From positions 1-64,000 of the forward strand of contig NC_010397.1 of the NCBI RefSeq assembly GCF_000069185.1: a stretch of 64,000 nt of DNA, given 5' to 3'. Source of the stretch: Mycobacteroides abscessus ATCC 19977. Lineage in GTDB: Bacteria > Actinomycetota > Actinomycetes > Mycobacteriales > Mycobacteriaceae. The translations under genes and the position numbers were made by a program. Below the pieces are notes generated by a model, which saw nothing but the letters and a program-made list of their open reading frames with translations, did no database searches and was not told the DNA's origin. Positions 27,424 through 36,167 of the stretch are shown here, one piece after another. Positions within the stretch are counted from its first letter, which is position 1. Every line of letters starts with the position of its first letter.

Positions 27424-27849
27424 TCACGCCGGATAGCGCGCTGCGCGCAGTGCTTCGTGCACGTCGCGAGGATCGGTACCCAGATCCCACCGGTTCAGCA
27501 CGATCAGCCTGTCCCCCGATTCGATCTCCAACAGCCGGGTGCGCCGTCCCAGACGGCGGAACTCGGTGACTTTTACCGAATCGACGGCAGTGCGCGGCAG
27601 CAACGTGTGGCGGGTCAAGCCCTGCATCTGCAGGCCGTCGTCGGCGAGACGCAGTTTCGGGCGGCAGCGCCAGGACACCGCCGCGAAGATCAGCAGACCA
27701 AGAGCCGCCAGCGCGGCCAGCAGACGTCCCGGTGCATCGGTCACAAACAACGCCGAGGCAACACCGAGGGCGATGCCGAGGAGCGCCACGGCGAGGATGC
27801 CGGCAGGTTTCGGGCCCCATTCAACGGGAGGCGGCGTCGAGTTATCCAC
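27424..27849 (-). CDS. PH domain-containing membrane protein
   Basis: A 141-residue protein equal in length to Rv0010c of M. tuberculosis. Two hydrophobic segments (about 14-32 and 38-56) are followed by a small PH-like beta domain with LRLADDGLQMQGLTRHTLLPR and a conserved end RLIVLNRWDLGTDPRDVHEAL. I chose the GTG at 27849; it lacks a clear ribosome site and lies inside a DnaA-box cluster, so the start is uncertain, and longer forms read through the boxes. Function unknown; it lies downstream of crgA on the same strand. Confidence 0.8.
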   Translation of the reverse strand: MDNSTPPPVEWGPKPAGILAVALLGIALGVASALFVTDAPGRLLAALAALGLLIFAAVSWRCRPKLRLADDGLQMQGLTRHTLLPRTAVDSVKVTEFRRLGRRTRLLEIESGDRLIVLNRWDLGTDPRDVHEALRAARYPA

Positions 27850-27873
27850 AGGCGTTATCCACAGTGGGGATAA
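27842..27873. promoter_or_regulatory. Cluster of DnaA boxes
   Basis: Two perfect TTATCCACA nonamers lie in direct repeat at 27842-27850 and 27855-27863, 13 bases apart, and a third, inverted, one-mismatch box (TGGGGATAA, 27865-27873) adjoins them. This is a better set of DnaA sites than any I see in oriC itself, 26 kb away. It overlaps the start of the PH-protein gene. It may titrate or reactivate DnaA, or let DnaA control that gene. Confidence 0.65.
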
Positions 27874-27936
27874 ATCACATCGTTGTGATTGGGTGTCTGA
27901 TGGGTGGACTCGATGGAAACGCGTGCCAACCAGATC

Positions 27937-27958
27937 GATGAGCCGCTTGCGCGAAGAG
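27937..27958. repeat. Solo copy of the 33-base repeat core
   Basis: Twenty-two bases here, from GATGAGCCGC to GCGAAGAG, are identical to the first 22 bases of the 33-base unit that is tandemly repeated at 28386-28574 about 430 bases away. The copy is in the gap between the PH-protein and crgA genes. It shows that the core sequence is a dispersed element and not only a local duplication. Confidence 0.7.
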
Positions 27959-28003
27959 CGTTCCACAGCGCCGACGACAGCATGGGAGCAACCACGCCGC
28001 TTG

Positions 28004-28267
28004 TCAGCGCCACCGCATGGTCAGCAGCAGCCCGGTGATCATGAAGGCAAACGCGATGGCGTAGTTCCACGGCCCCAGGTCGAGCATCCACGTGATGTGC
28101 TGTGCCGCGAGCTGGAACACCATGAGCCAGGCCAGACCGATGAGCATGAGGGTGAGGAAGAACGCGACGAACCAGACGCTCGACGGACCGGCCTTCACCT
28201 TGACGGGGGTACGGCTAACGGTGGTCGCGTTGAACGCTGACTTCTTACGGACCTTGGACTTGGGCAT
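28004..28267 (-). CDS. crgA: Cell division protein CrgA
   Basis: An 87-residue membrane protein: a basic N-terminus ([12 protein letters not shown]), then two membrane segments at about 30-54 and 63-83 separated by a short loop, with [14 protein letters not shown] in the second. Position and sequence match CrgA (Rv0011c), which recruits PbpA and CwsA to the mycobacterial septum and interacts with FtsZ and FtsQ. It is divergent from the DUF881 gene. Confidence 0.95.
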   Translation of the reverse strand: MPKSKVRKKSAFNATTVSRTPVKVKAGPSSVWFVAFFLTLMLIGLAWLMVFQLAAQHITWMLDLGPWNYAIAFAFMITGLLLTMRWR

Positions 28268-28376
28268 CGACTACCTCGGAAGCATCTCGGATATGGCGGC
28301 ACGGCGAGTGATCGTCGCGGCCGAGTAGTAATGGGTTCTTACGCAGGTTACAGCGCGGTGCTGCGACAATGCTCTG

Positions 28377-29315
28377 GTGACCGCCGATGAGCCGCTTGCG
28401 CGAAGAGGTTCAGGGCCCGATGAGCCGCTTGCGCGAAGAGGTTCAGGGCCCGATGAGCCGCTTGCGCGAAGAGGTTCAGGGCCCGATGAGCCGCTTGCGC
28501 GAAGAGGTTCAGGGCCCGATGAGCCGCTTGCGCGAAGAGGTTCAGGGCCCGATGAGCCGCTTGCGCGAAGAGGTGCAAGCCTGATCTGGCGGTTCGGCGT
28601 GCCTTTGGTGTGTGCCCTCGCCGGCTTTCTCCTGGCCGCGACGCACACGGTCTCGGGCGGCAGCGAGATCCGCCGCGGTGACTCCCCGTCGCCTCGTCTG
28701 GTGGACCTGGTCCGCGAGACGCAAAAGTCGGTCGACAAGCTCAGCGGTACACGCGACGGCCTGGCCAATGAGATGGCCGCCGCGCGTGAGCAGTCTGCGG
28801 GAGGCGACAGCCAGGTGGCGGCTGCGCTCGCCGAGACCGCCGAGGTGGCCGATGCTGCCGGCGTGCGGCCCGTTACCGGGCCTGGCCTTGTCGTGACGCT
28901 CACCGACGCCAAACGGGACGCATACGGCCGGTTCCCGCGGGATGCGTCGCCCGACGACCTGGTGGTGCATCAGCAGGATGTCGAGGGCGTACTGAACGCC
29001 TTGTGGAGCGCCGGCGCGGAGGCCATTCAGATGCAGGACGATCAGCGCCTGGTGGCGAGTTCGGTGCCCAGGTGCGTGGGCAACACACTGCTGCTGCACG
29101 GCCGCACCTACAGCCCGCCCTATGTGATCACGGCGATCGGCGATGCGGATGCCATGCAGGCGGCTCTTGACGCGGCCCCGCTGGTGACCTTGTATCGGCA
29201 GTACGTCGCCAGATTCGGCTTGGGCTACACGGTGACTCGCGGCCATCATCTCGAGGTCGCCGGCTACCGCGATGCGGTGGGCCCCGGGCGTGCCGTCCCG
29301 TTACAGGGCCACTGA
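28377..29315 (+). CDS. DUF881 membrane protein with N-terminal minisatellite-encoded repeats
   Basis: A 312-residue protein. The start is taken as the GTG at 28377. Residues 4-67 are six tandem copies of an 11-residue unit (DEPLARRGSGP, the last ending differently), encoded by a perfect 33-base minisatellite. A membrane helix (about 73-92, VPLVCALAGFLLAATH) and an extracellular DUF881 domain with VHQQDVEGVLNALW, AEAIQMQDDQRL and RFGLGY follow. The M. tuberculosis counterpart (Rv0012) has a plain short N-terminus, so the repeats are an addition to the cytoplasmic tail. It precedes trpG/pabA by 57 bases. Function unknown. Confidence 0.88.
   Translation: MTADEPLARRGSGPDEPLARRGSGPDEPLARRGSGPDEPLARRGSGPDEPLARRGSGPDEPLARRGASLIWRFGVPLVCALAGFLLAATHTVSGGSEIRRGDSPSPRLVDLVRETQKSVDKLSGTRDGLANEMAAAREQSAGGDSQVAAALAETAEVADAAGVRPVTGPGLVVTLTDAKRDAYGRFPRDASPDDLVVHQQDVEGVLNALWSAGAEAIQMQDDQRLVASSVPRCVGNTLLLHGRTYSPPYVITAIGDADAMQAALDAAPLVTLYRQYVARFGLGYTVTRGHHLEVAGYRDAVGPGRAVPLQGH
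28386..28574 (+). repeat. 33-base tandem repeat (minisatellite), 5.7 copies
   Basis: Five full identical 33-base units start at 28386, 28419, 28452, 28485 and 28518, and a 24-base partial unit begins at 28551. The unit length is a multiple of three, so copy-number changes keep the DUF881 frame. The identity of the copies points to recent expansion; a VNTR that differs between strains is likely. There are no unique spacers, so it is not a CRISPR array. Confidence 0.95.
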
Positions 29316-29372
29316 AGCTCCCGCTGGTCAACCGGCTGGGAAACGGCTGGCGCGGGTCCGTACCCTTGACCT

Positions 29373-30047
29373 GTGCGCATCCTGGTCGTCGATAACTACG
29401 ACAGCTTCGTGTTCAACCTGGTCCAGTATCTGGGCCAGCTCGGCGTGGACGCGACGGTGTGGCGCAACGACGACCCGCGGCTGGCAGACACCGACGCGGT
29501 GGCCGCCGATTTCGACGGTGTGCTGATCAGCCCAGGACCGGGTACACCCGAGAGCGCGGGCGCGTCGATCGCGATGGTGCATTCCTGCGCGAAGACGGGT
29601 ACCCCGCTGCTGGGGGTCTGCCTAGGTCATCAGGCGATCGGGGTGGCGTTCGGCGGCACCGTCGACCGTGCACCGGAGCTGTTGCATGGCAAGACCAGCA
29701 CCGTCGAGCACGAGGACGCCGGGGTGCTGCGCGGCCTGCCAAACCCGTTCACCGCCACCAGGTATCACTCACTGACCATCCTCCCGGACACGGTGCCCGA
29801 GGGTCTGCGGGTGATCGCGCGCACCGCCAGCGGAGTGATCATGGGCGTCATGCACACCGAGCATCCGATTCACGGGGTGCAGTTCCATCCCGAGTCGATC
29901 CTCACCGAAGGCGGGCACCGGATGCTCGCCAACTGGCTCACCTATTGCGGGGCACCCCTTGATGAGCCGCTGGTGCGCTCGCTGGAAGCCGAGGTGGCTG
30001 CCGCGCTGAACGGAGTGACCGGACGCGTCGCCGCGCTGGGCGGCTAG
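29373..30047 (+). CDS. pabA/trpG: Glutamine amidotransferase component (aminodeoxychorismate/anthranilate synthase)
   Basis: A 224-residue class I glutamine amidotransferase: DNYDSFVFNLVQYL at residues 7-20, catalytic Cys in GVCLGHQAIG (near 80-89), and the His/Glu pair in VQFHPESILTEGG (near 168-180). It supplies ammonia for p-aminobenzoate or anthranilate synthesis; with no synthase next to it, which partner it serves cannot be decided, and many actinobacterial forms serve both. GTG start at 29373. It converges on pknB; a GGCTAG/CTAGCC inverted repeat (30042-30059) contains both stop codons and may act as a weak shared terminator. Confidence 0.93.
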   Translation: MRILVVDNYDSFVFNLVQYLGQLGVDATVWRNDDPRLADTDAVAADFDGVLISPGPGTPESAGASIAMVHSCAKTGTPLLGVCLGHQAIGVAFGGTVDRAPELLHGKTSTVEHEDAGVLRGLPNPFTATRYHSLTILPDTVPEGLRVIARTASGVIMGVMHTEHPIHGVQFHPESILTEGGHRMLANWLTYCGAPLDEPLVRSLEAEVAAALNGVTGRVAALGG

Positions 30048-30053
30048 AACCGT

Positions 30054-31940
30054 CTAGCCCGCGCCGAAGCGCAGCTTGATCGGGCCGTTGTACCCAACCC
30101 CGGCGCCGGCGGGTGGATCCTGGAACACCACGCGGGCCCGATTGTTGCCGTCGGACGGCACATCCTCGGTGCTCAAGCCGCCGCCCTGCCACCCGGCCTG
30201 GTACAGCATGGGCTCAGCATCGGTCCAGAACTTGCCCATGATGTTCGGCATGCGGAACTGCCCGCCATTGGACACCCGGATCTCGATGACCCCGTCTTCC
30301 GGGAACATGGTGTTCGCGGGCGGATTCGTGCTCAGGATCTGCCCCTTCGATTCGGGGCTGGGCACCGGGATCACCGTGGGGGGCGCGGTAAACCCGTAGG
30401 TCGGCAGGTTCTTGATAGCGACGTCGATGTTCTGGCCGCCCAGATCGGGTACGGGCTTCTCCCCCGGGCCCTTGCCCACCACGATGGTGATGTTGTTGGT
30501 GACGGCCGAGTATTGACCGGCCGGCGGATTGGTCGCCATGACGCGGCCCTTGTCCTCAGGCAGGGACTTGGTCTCGCTCTGCGTGAAGGTGCCCTTGAAG
30601 CCGGCGGCCTGCAGTTTCTTCACGGCGTCGCCGAAGCTCAGGCCGTGGCAATCGGGCACCTGCTGATTCTCCGGCCCGATAGACACATTCACCGTCACCT
30701 CGGCCCCGGCGGACACTGTCGAGCCCTTGGCCGGGTCGGTGTCGATGACCTTCTCGGGTGCCACCTTCGAGCTGGTGTTCTTTTGGACCTTGGTCTTGAA
30801 TCCCAGGTTTTGCAGCGCGGCGACGGCATCGGACTGCGACTTGCCGGTGACATCGGGAACCTGGACATCGCGTGATGGCCCGTTGCCCAAGATGATGGCG
30901 AAGGTGACGATGATGGTGAGTACCACCAGCGCCGCCAGGCCGACCAGCCAGCGGCTCAGCGGATTGCGGCGCGGCTCCTCGTACTGGCTTGGCAGCGGGC
31001 CGGTCTGTGGTCCCGAGGCGGGAAAGGCCCGCGTGTTCGCAGGTGTGCTGAGCATCGTGCTGCGTTCGGCGTCGGTCAGCACCTTGGGCGCTTCCGGCTG
31101 CTCGCCCTGGTACACCCGCATCAGGTCTGCGCGCATCTCGGCGGCGTTCTGGTAGCGGTTGTCGGGATTCTTGGAAAGCGCTTTGAGCACAACGGAATCC
31201 AGGCCAGGTGGAATCTCGGGGTTGTGCTTGGACGGGGCCACGGGATCTTCCCGCACATGCTGGTAGGCCACCGCGACGGGTGAATCGCCCACGAAAGGTG
31301 GCTCGCCGGTAACCAATTCGTAAAGGACGCAGCCCAGCGAGTAAACATCGGAGCGGGCGTCGACTGTCTCGCCGCGCGCCTGTTCCGGCGAAAGGTACTG
31401 TGCGGTACCGATAACCGCTGCGGTCTGCGTGACGCTGTTGCCGGCGTCGGAGACCGCCCGCGCGATGCCGAAGTCCATCACCTTCACCGCGCCGGTCTTG
31501 CTGATCATGATGTTGGCGGGCTTGACGTCGCGATGGATGATGCCGTGCTGGTGGCTGAAGTTGAGTGCCTGGCACGAGTCCGCGATGACTTCGATCGCCC
31601 GGCGGATCGGCATGGGGCCGTCGTCCTTGACGATGTCACGCAGGGTGATGCCGTCGACGTACTCCATCACGATGTAGGGCAACGGCCCGGTCGCGGTCTC
31701 GGCCTCGCCGGTGTCGTAGACGGCGACGATCGCGGGGTGATTCAGGGCGGCGGCGTTCTGGGCCTCCCTACGGAAACGGAGATAGAAGCTGGGGTCCCGG
31801 GCCAGATCGGCGCGCAGCACCTTGATCGCGACGTCGCGGTTCAGCCGCAGGTCGCGTGCCAGGTGGACCTCGGACATGCCGCCATAGCCGAGGATCTCCC
31901 CCAGTTCATAGCGGTCCGAGAGGTGCTGCGGAGTGGTCAT
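30054..31940 (-). CDS. pknB: Serine/threonine protein kinase PknB with PASTA repeats
   Basis: PknB is the essential transmembrane kinase that couples peptidoglycan signals to growth and division. The 628-residue protein has the kinase domain at about 11-275 (Gly loop GYGGMSEV, Lys40 in VAIK, HRDVKPANIMI, DFGIARA), with activation-loop threonines in SVTQTAAVIGTAQY. A disordered juxtamembrane stretch leads to a membrane helix near 333-355, then four PASTA domains to the end, which bind muropeptide or lipid II. Its ATG overlaps the pknA stop by one base (TAATG). It is the last gene of the fhaA-to-pknB run. Confidence 0.98.
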   Translation of the reverse strand: MTTPQHLSDRYELGEILGYGGMSEVHLARDLRLNRDVAIKVLRADLARDPSFYLRFRREAQNAAALNHPAIVAVYDTGEAETATGPLPYIVMEYVDGITLRDIVKDDGPMPIRRAIEVIADSCQALNFSHQHGIIHRDVKPANIMISKTGAVKVMDFGIARAVSDAGNSVTQTAAVIGTAQYLSPEQARGETVDARSDVYSLGCVLYELVTGEPPFVGDSPVAVAYQHVREDPVAPSKHNPEIPPGLDSVVLKALSKNPDNRYQNAAEMRADLMRVYQGEQPEAPKVLTDAERSTMLSTPANTRAFPASGPQTGPLPSQYEEPRRNPLSRWLVGLAALVVLTIIVTFAIILGNGPSRDVQVPDVTGKSQSDAVAALQNLGFKTKVQKNTSSKVAPEKVIDTDPAKGSTVSAGAEVTVNVSIGPENQQVPDCHGLSFGDAVKKLQAAGFKGTFTQSETKSLPEDKGRVMATNPPAGQYSAVTNNITIVVGKGPGEKPVPDLGGQNIDVAIKNLPTYGFTAPPTVIPVPSPESKGQILSTNPPANTMFPEDGVIEIRVSNGGQFRMPNIMGKFWTDAEPMLYQAGWQGGGLSTEDVPSDGNNRARVVFQDPPAGAGVGYNGPIKLRFGAG

Positions 31941-33202
31941 TACGGTGATTTCGTCCCAGGGATCGGGTCCGGCTCGGCGTCCGGAAGCAGAGCCACGATA
32001 TTAGCTGGCGCGAGCGCTCCTGGCGAAGCTGAACCTGGGCTTGAGGGTGTCTCACTACCGGAAACCGTTGCCGGGATGCTCGGTGTCTGGTTCTTCTTCT
32101 CACTCGCCTGCAACAGGATGAGCGCCGCGATGATGATGGCGAAGATGCCCAGCACGGCGGCCGCCCACATGAGGGCCTTCTGGCCCGGTGAGAAGGTGCC
32201 GCGTCGGGGCGGTGGTGGCCGGTGCGAGCCCGTCGGCTGACGGGTACGTGAGGTGGGCGGGGCCACCCGGCTCGGTGCGCCCACGGCGGGCCGTACCTGA
32301 GTGGCGGGGGGGATGGCAGCCGGCGTCGCCCGGCTGATGGTGGGCGCCTGGTTGGGTCGCGGAGGACGGCGTCCGGCACGCACCGCAGCCACGGCGTCGG
32401 CGAATGGGCCGCCGCTGGTGTACCGGTTCTGCGGGTTCTTCACGAGGGTGATCTCGATGAGCTCGCGCACGTTCGGCGGGAGATCGGCGGGCAGCGGCGA
32501 CGGCGTTTCCTTGATGTGTTTCATCGCGACGGTCAGTGCACCGTCACCGGAGAACGGCCGCTTACCCGAAACCGCTTCGTAGCCAACCACTCCCAGTGAG
32601 TAGACGTCGCTGGCGGGGGTCGCGTCATGGCCCAGCGCCTGTTCGGGGGCAATGTACTGCGCGGTACCCATCACCATGCCGGTTTGCGTGACCGGGGCGG
32701 CATCGACAGCCTTGGCGATGCCGAAGTCGGTGAGTTTCACTTGGCCGGTGGGCGTGATGAGGATGTTGCCCGGTTTGACGTCGCGGTGCACCAGACCCGC
32801 CGCGTGTGCGACCTGAAGCGCACGGCCGGTCTGCTCCAGCATGTCCAGGGAGTGGCGCAGCGAGAGGCGGCCGGTGCGTTTGAGTACCGAGTTCAGCGGT
32901 TCTCCGTGAATCAGCTCCATGACCAGATAGGCCGTGCGGCCCTCGCTGTCGATATCGGTCTCGCCGTAGTCGTAGACGCTGGCGATCCCGGGATGGTTCA
33001 GCATCGCGACGGTGCGGGCCTCGGCGCGGAACCGCTCGATGAATTCGGGGTCCGAGGAGAACTCGGCCTTGAGCACCTTCACGGCCACCTTGCGGCCCAG
33101 CCGGCTGTCGGTACCCTCCCAGACCTGGCCCATACCGCCGGTCGCGATGAGTCGTTGCAACCGGTAACGGCCTGAGAGCGTTTCTCCCACACGAACGGTC
33201 AT
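31940..33202 (-). CDS. pknA: Serine/threonine protein kinase PknA
   Basis: PknA is the second essential kinase of this operon, acting on division and cell-wall proteins including Wag31 and PknB's targets. The 420-residue protein has Lys42 in [18 protein letters not shown] and DFGIAKA, and threonines in [16 protein letters not shown] Pro/Arg-rich linker (about 275-340) precedes one membrane helix near 343-362 and a short Ser/Pro tail without PASTA repeats. The ATG at 33202 is chosen since it overlaps the pbpA stop by four bases (ATGA); the open frame upstream is pbpA's shadow. Confidence 0.97.
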   Translation of the reverse strand: MTVRVGETLSGRYRLQRLIATGGMGQVWEGTDSRLGRKVAVKVLKAEFSSDPEFIERFRAEARTVAMLNHPGIASVYDYGETDIDSEGRTAYLVMELIHGEPLNSVLKRTGRLSLRHSLDMLEQTGRALQVAHAAGLVHRDVKPGNILITPTGQVKLTDFGIAKAVDAAPVTQTGMVMGTAQYIAPEQALGHDATPASDVYSLGVVGYEAVSGKRPFSGDGALTVAMKHIKETPSPLPADLPPNVRELIEITLVKNPQNRYTSGGPFADAVAAVRAGRRPPRPNQAPTISRATPAAIPPATQVRPAVGAPSRVAPPTSRTRQPTGSHRPPPPRRGTFSPGQKALMWAAAVLGIFAIIIAALILLQASEKKNQTPSIPATVSGSETPSSPGSASPGALAPANIVALLPDAEPDPIPGTKSP

Positions 33203-34713
33203 GAGGCCCCCTGTAGTGCTGCGGCAATGACCTGCCGCCCAATGGGTGCGGCGACGGAGCCGCCGGTGGCCGCCAGGGCACGGTCTCCGCCATCTTCGAC
33301 GAGGACGGCGATGGCCACCTTGGGAGTGACCGCCGTGGCCTGAGGATCGGTTGTCGTGCCCTGAGCCGGCGCGAAGGCGATGTACCACGCGTGCGGCGGG
33401 GTGTTGCGCGGATCGGTGCCGTGCTCGGCGGTGCCGGTCTTGGAAGCGATCTGTACGCCGGGGAGGGCACCGGTCTGTGCGGTGCGCTGTTCTGAGGCAA
33501 TCATCAGTTCGGTCAATGTGTTCGCGATAGCGGGTGTCACGGCTTGGCCGATGTCATCCGGGGTGGTGGTGGACAGATTCGAAAGGTCTGGGCCCTTAAG
33601 GCTATCGACCAGGTGCGGCTGCATCAGCACGCCCTTGTTGGCGACGGCCGCGGCAACCATCGCGTTCTGCAGCGGGGTCATGGCGACATCCTTTTGCCCG
33701 ATGCTCGACATGGCGACGGCGGCGTCGTCGGACATCGGTCCGACGGTGGAGGTAGCCACTTGGAGCGGAATGGAGTCGAGCTCGCGGTCGAGACCGAACG
33801 CCTGTGCGGCTTTGACCAGCTTGTCGCGCTTGAGTTGTTCAGCGCCCAACTTGGCGAAGGCGGTGTTGCAGGAACGTGCGAACGCCTCCTTCAAGGAGGT
33901 GGTATCACCGCCGCCGCAGGAGGCCCGGTTGTAGTTCTCCAAGGTTGCGTTGCTGCCCGGCAGGAAGATCGTCGGCGACGCGGTCACCTCGGTGTTGACC
34001 GTCTTGCCGTCGGCTAGCGCGGCGGCGGTGGTGATCACCTTGAAGGTGGACCCGGGTGGGTAGGTCTGCGCGATGGCGCGGTTCAGCATCGGCTGCGCCG
34101 GGTCTTCCGTCAGCCGCTTCCAGGCAGCGTTCTCCTTCTCGGGATCCTGACTGGCGAGCAGGTTCGGGTCGTAGGAGGGAGTGGAGACCATCGCGAGAAT
34201 CTTTCCGGTGGAGGGCTCCAGTGCCACCACAGCCCCGCGGCAGCCGTCCTTGCAGCCGCGGTGCATGGCGTCATAGGCGGCTTGCTGCACATCGGGCCGG
34301 ATGGTGGTCACCACGCTGCCGCCACGTGGGTCCCGGCCGGTGAAGAAGTCCGCGAGCCGGCGCCCGAAGAGGCGCGGATCGGACCCGTTGAGCATGGTGT
34401 CCTCGGCGCGTTCCAGTCCGGTGCTCGAGTAATTGAGTGAATAGAACCCGGTGACCGGCGCGTACACCTCGGGGTCGGCGTACTGCCGGAGAAAGCGGAA
34501 ACGGCTGTCGGTGGCCACCGAGGATGCCAGCAGCTGCCCACTCGCCGAAATCTGCCCCCGCTGGCGCGAATACTCGTCGAGCAGGATCCGCTGGTTGCGG
34601 GGATCGGCGCGTAGGCCCGGCGCCGTAAACACCTGGGTGATGGTGGCATTGGCCAGCAGCAGTACGACCAGTCCCATGACAGCCAGCGATACCCGGCGGA
34701 TCGACGTGTTCAT
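33199..34713 (-). CDS. pbpA: Penicillin-binding protein PbpA (transpeptidase)
   Basis: PbpA is a class B transpeptidase of septal peptidoglycan. The 504-residue protein has an N-terminal membrane anchor (about 8-28), a dimerisation domain, and the active-site motifs STFK (in [10 protein letters not shown]), SCN (in ARSCNTAF) and KTG (in SKTGTAEHG). The ATG at 34713 ([10 protein letters not shown]) overlaps the rodA stop by four bases. The partner glycosyltransferase RodA is directly upstream, and PknA/PknB downstream regulate both, as in other mycobacteria. Confidence 0.97.
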   Translation of the reverse strand: MNTSIRRVSLAVMGLVVLLLANATITQVFTAPGLRADPRNQRILLDEYSRQRGQISASGQLLASSVATDSRFRFLRQYADPEVYAPVTGFYSLNYSSTGLERAEDTMLNGSDPRLFGRRLADFFTGRDPRGGSVVTTIRPDVQQAAYDAMHRGCKDGCRGAVVALEPSTGKILAMVSTPSYDPNLLASQDPEKENAAWKRLTEDPAQPMLNRAIAQTYPPGSTFKVITTAAALADGKTVNTEVTASPTIFLPGSNATLENYNRASCGGGDTTSLKEAFARSCNTAFAKLGAEQLKRDKLVKAAQAFGLDRELDSIPLQVATSTVGPMSDDAAVAMSSIGQKDVAMTPLQNAMVAAAVANKGVLMQPHLVDSLKGPDLSNLSTTTPDDIGQAVTPAIANTLTELMIASEQRTAQTGALPGVQIASKTGTAEHGTDPRNTPPHAWYIAFAPAQGTTTDPQATAVTPKVAIAVLVEDGGDRALAATGGSVAAPIGRQVIAAALQGAS

Positions 34714-36167
34714 ACGCGGTCGATCAGTTCCGTGCGGGCCTCCGCGAGCGGGGCGGCGGGCGATGAGGAAGCGTGTGGACTCAGTGGCCGGCGTGCGATA
34801 TGTGAAATGCGCAGCAGGATGGCGAGCAGCACGTAGTTGGCGATGAGCGAGGAACCGCCGTACGACATCCACGGGGTGGTCAGACCGGTCTGTGGGATCA
34901 GCTTGGTGACGCCGCCGACCACGATGAACAGCTGCATGGCCAGCGCGGCGGACAGTCCCACCGCCAGTAGCTTGCCGAAGCTGTCGCGCACCGCGAGCGC
35001 GGTACGGAACCCGCGGATGATCACGATCGTGTACAGCATGAGCACCCCGGCCAGGCCCACCAAACCGAGTTCCTCACCCACCGCGGCGATGATGAAATCG
35101 GTTGAGGCCGCAGGCACCGTGCCCGGTTGGCCGTTGCCCAGCCCGGTGCCGAAAATGCCGCCGGTGGCGAAGCTGAACAGCGATTGGACCATCTGATAGC
35201 CGGCGCCGTCGGGATCGGTGAACGGATCCCACCAGTTCTGCACGCGCACCTGAACGTGACCGAACAAGAAGTAGGCGATCACACTGCCGGCGGCGAAGAG
35301 CGCCAAACCGATGAGCACCCAACTGATTCGGGCGGTGGCGACGTAGAGGACGATGAGAAACGACGAGTAGAAGAGCAGTGAGGCTCCGAGGTCTTTCTCG
35401 AAGACCATGACGCCCACCGAGATTCCCCAGATGGCGAGCAACGGGCCCAGGTCGCGTGGCCGCGGCAGCTCGATGCCCAGATAGTTGCGGCCGGCGGTGC
35501 GGAACAACGTGCGTTTGGTCATCAGGAATGCGGCGAAGAAGATCAGCAGGAGGATCTTGGCGGCCTCCGCGGGCTGAATCGACAAGAATGGCAACTCAAT
35601 CCAGATCTTGGCACCGTATTGCTCGGACATGGATGTGGGCAGCAGGGCGGGGATGGCCAGCAGCACGCAGCCGACGATCCCGAATGTATAGCCGTAACGG
35701 GCCAGCACCCGGTGGTCCTTCAAGGTGGCCAGCACGGCAGCGAGTGCGATCAGGCCGACCGTGGTCCACAGCATCTGCTGCGTAGCGTTGTTGTCACCGA
35801 CCTGATCGGCATCGCCGTCGTTGTACGAGTGCACGAGATCCAGCCGATGGATCATCACCAGGCCGAGTCCGTTGAGCAGCGCGACGCACGGCAGCAGCAG
35901 CGGATCGGCATACGGAGCCCAGCGACGGACCGCCATGTGCGCCAAGACGAAAAGCACGAGGTAGGCGAAGCCGTATCCCAGCAGATCCCAGGACAACCCA
36001 CGCTCAAGGTTGGCCTCGACGAGAACTAGGGCCACCGTGGTGATGGCGGCGGCGAAGCCGAGGAGCCCCAGCTCCGCGCTACGTCGTGTTGATTGAGTGG
36101 GCGGCGCCGAAACGGCTCCGCTGCCCCTTCCACTGGGTCCTACCGCGGTTTGGGGCGCCGTCGTCAT
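34710..36167 (-). CDS. rodA: SEDS glycosyltransferase RodA
   Basis: RodA polymerises glycan strands from lipid II and pairs with PbpA. The 485-residue protein has 10-12 membrane segments and SEDS motifs such as IWIELPFLSIQPAE and KILLLIFFAAFL, then PFTDPDGAGYQ, AVGEELGLVG and PWMSYGGSS. An extra basic, Ser/Thr-rich cytoplasmic N-terminus of about 30 residues precedes the first helix. The ATG at 36167 overlaps the pstP stop (ATGA). Operon position between pstP and pbpA is conserved. Confidence 0.97.
   Translation of the reverse strand: MTTAPQTAVGPSGRGSGAVSAPPTQSTRRSAELGLLGFAAAITTVALVLVEANLERGLSWDLLGYGFAYLVLFVLAHMAVRRWAPYADPLLLPCVALLNGLGLVMIHRLDLVHSYNDGDADQVGDNNATQQMLWTTVGLIALAAVLATLKDHRVLARYGYTFGIVGCVLLAIPALLPTSMSEQYGAKIWIELPFLSIQPAEAAKILLLIFFAAFLMTKRTLFRTAGRNYLGIELPRPRDLGPLLAIWGISVGVMVFEKDLGASLLFYSSFLIVLYVATARISWVLIGLALFAAGSVIAYFLFGHVQVRVQNWWDPFTDPDGAGYQMVQSLFSFATGGIFGTGLGNGQPGTVPAASTDFIIAAVGEELGLVGLAGVLMLYTIVIIRGFRTALAVRDSFGKLLAVGLSAALAMQLFIVVGGVTKLIPQTGLTTPWMSYGGSSLIANYVLLAILLRISHIARRPLSPHASSSPAAPLAEARTELIDRV

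Noticed and set aside
28386..28574. CRISPR array
   Set aside because: The 33-base units are directly adjacent with no unique spacers, and no cas genes are present; it is a coding minisatellite.
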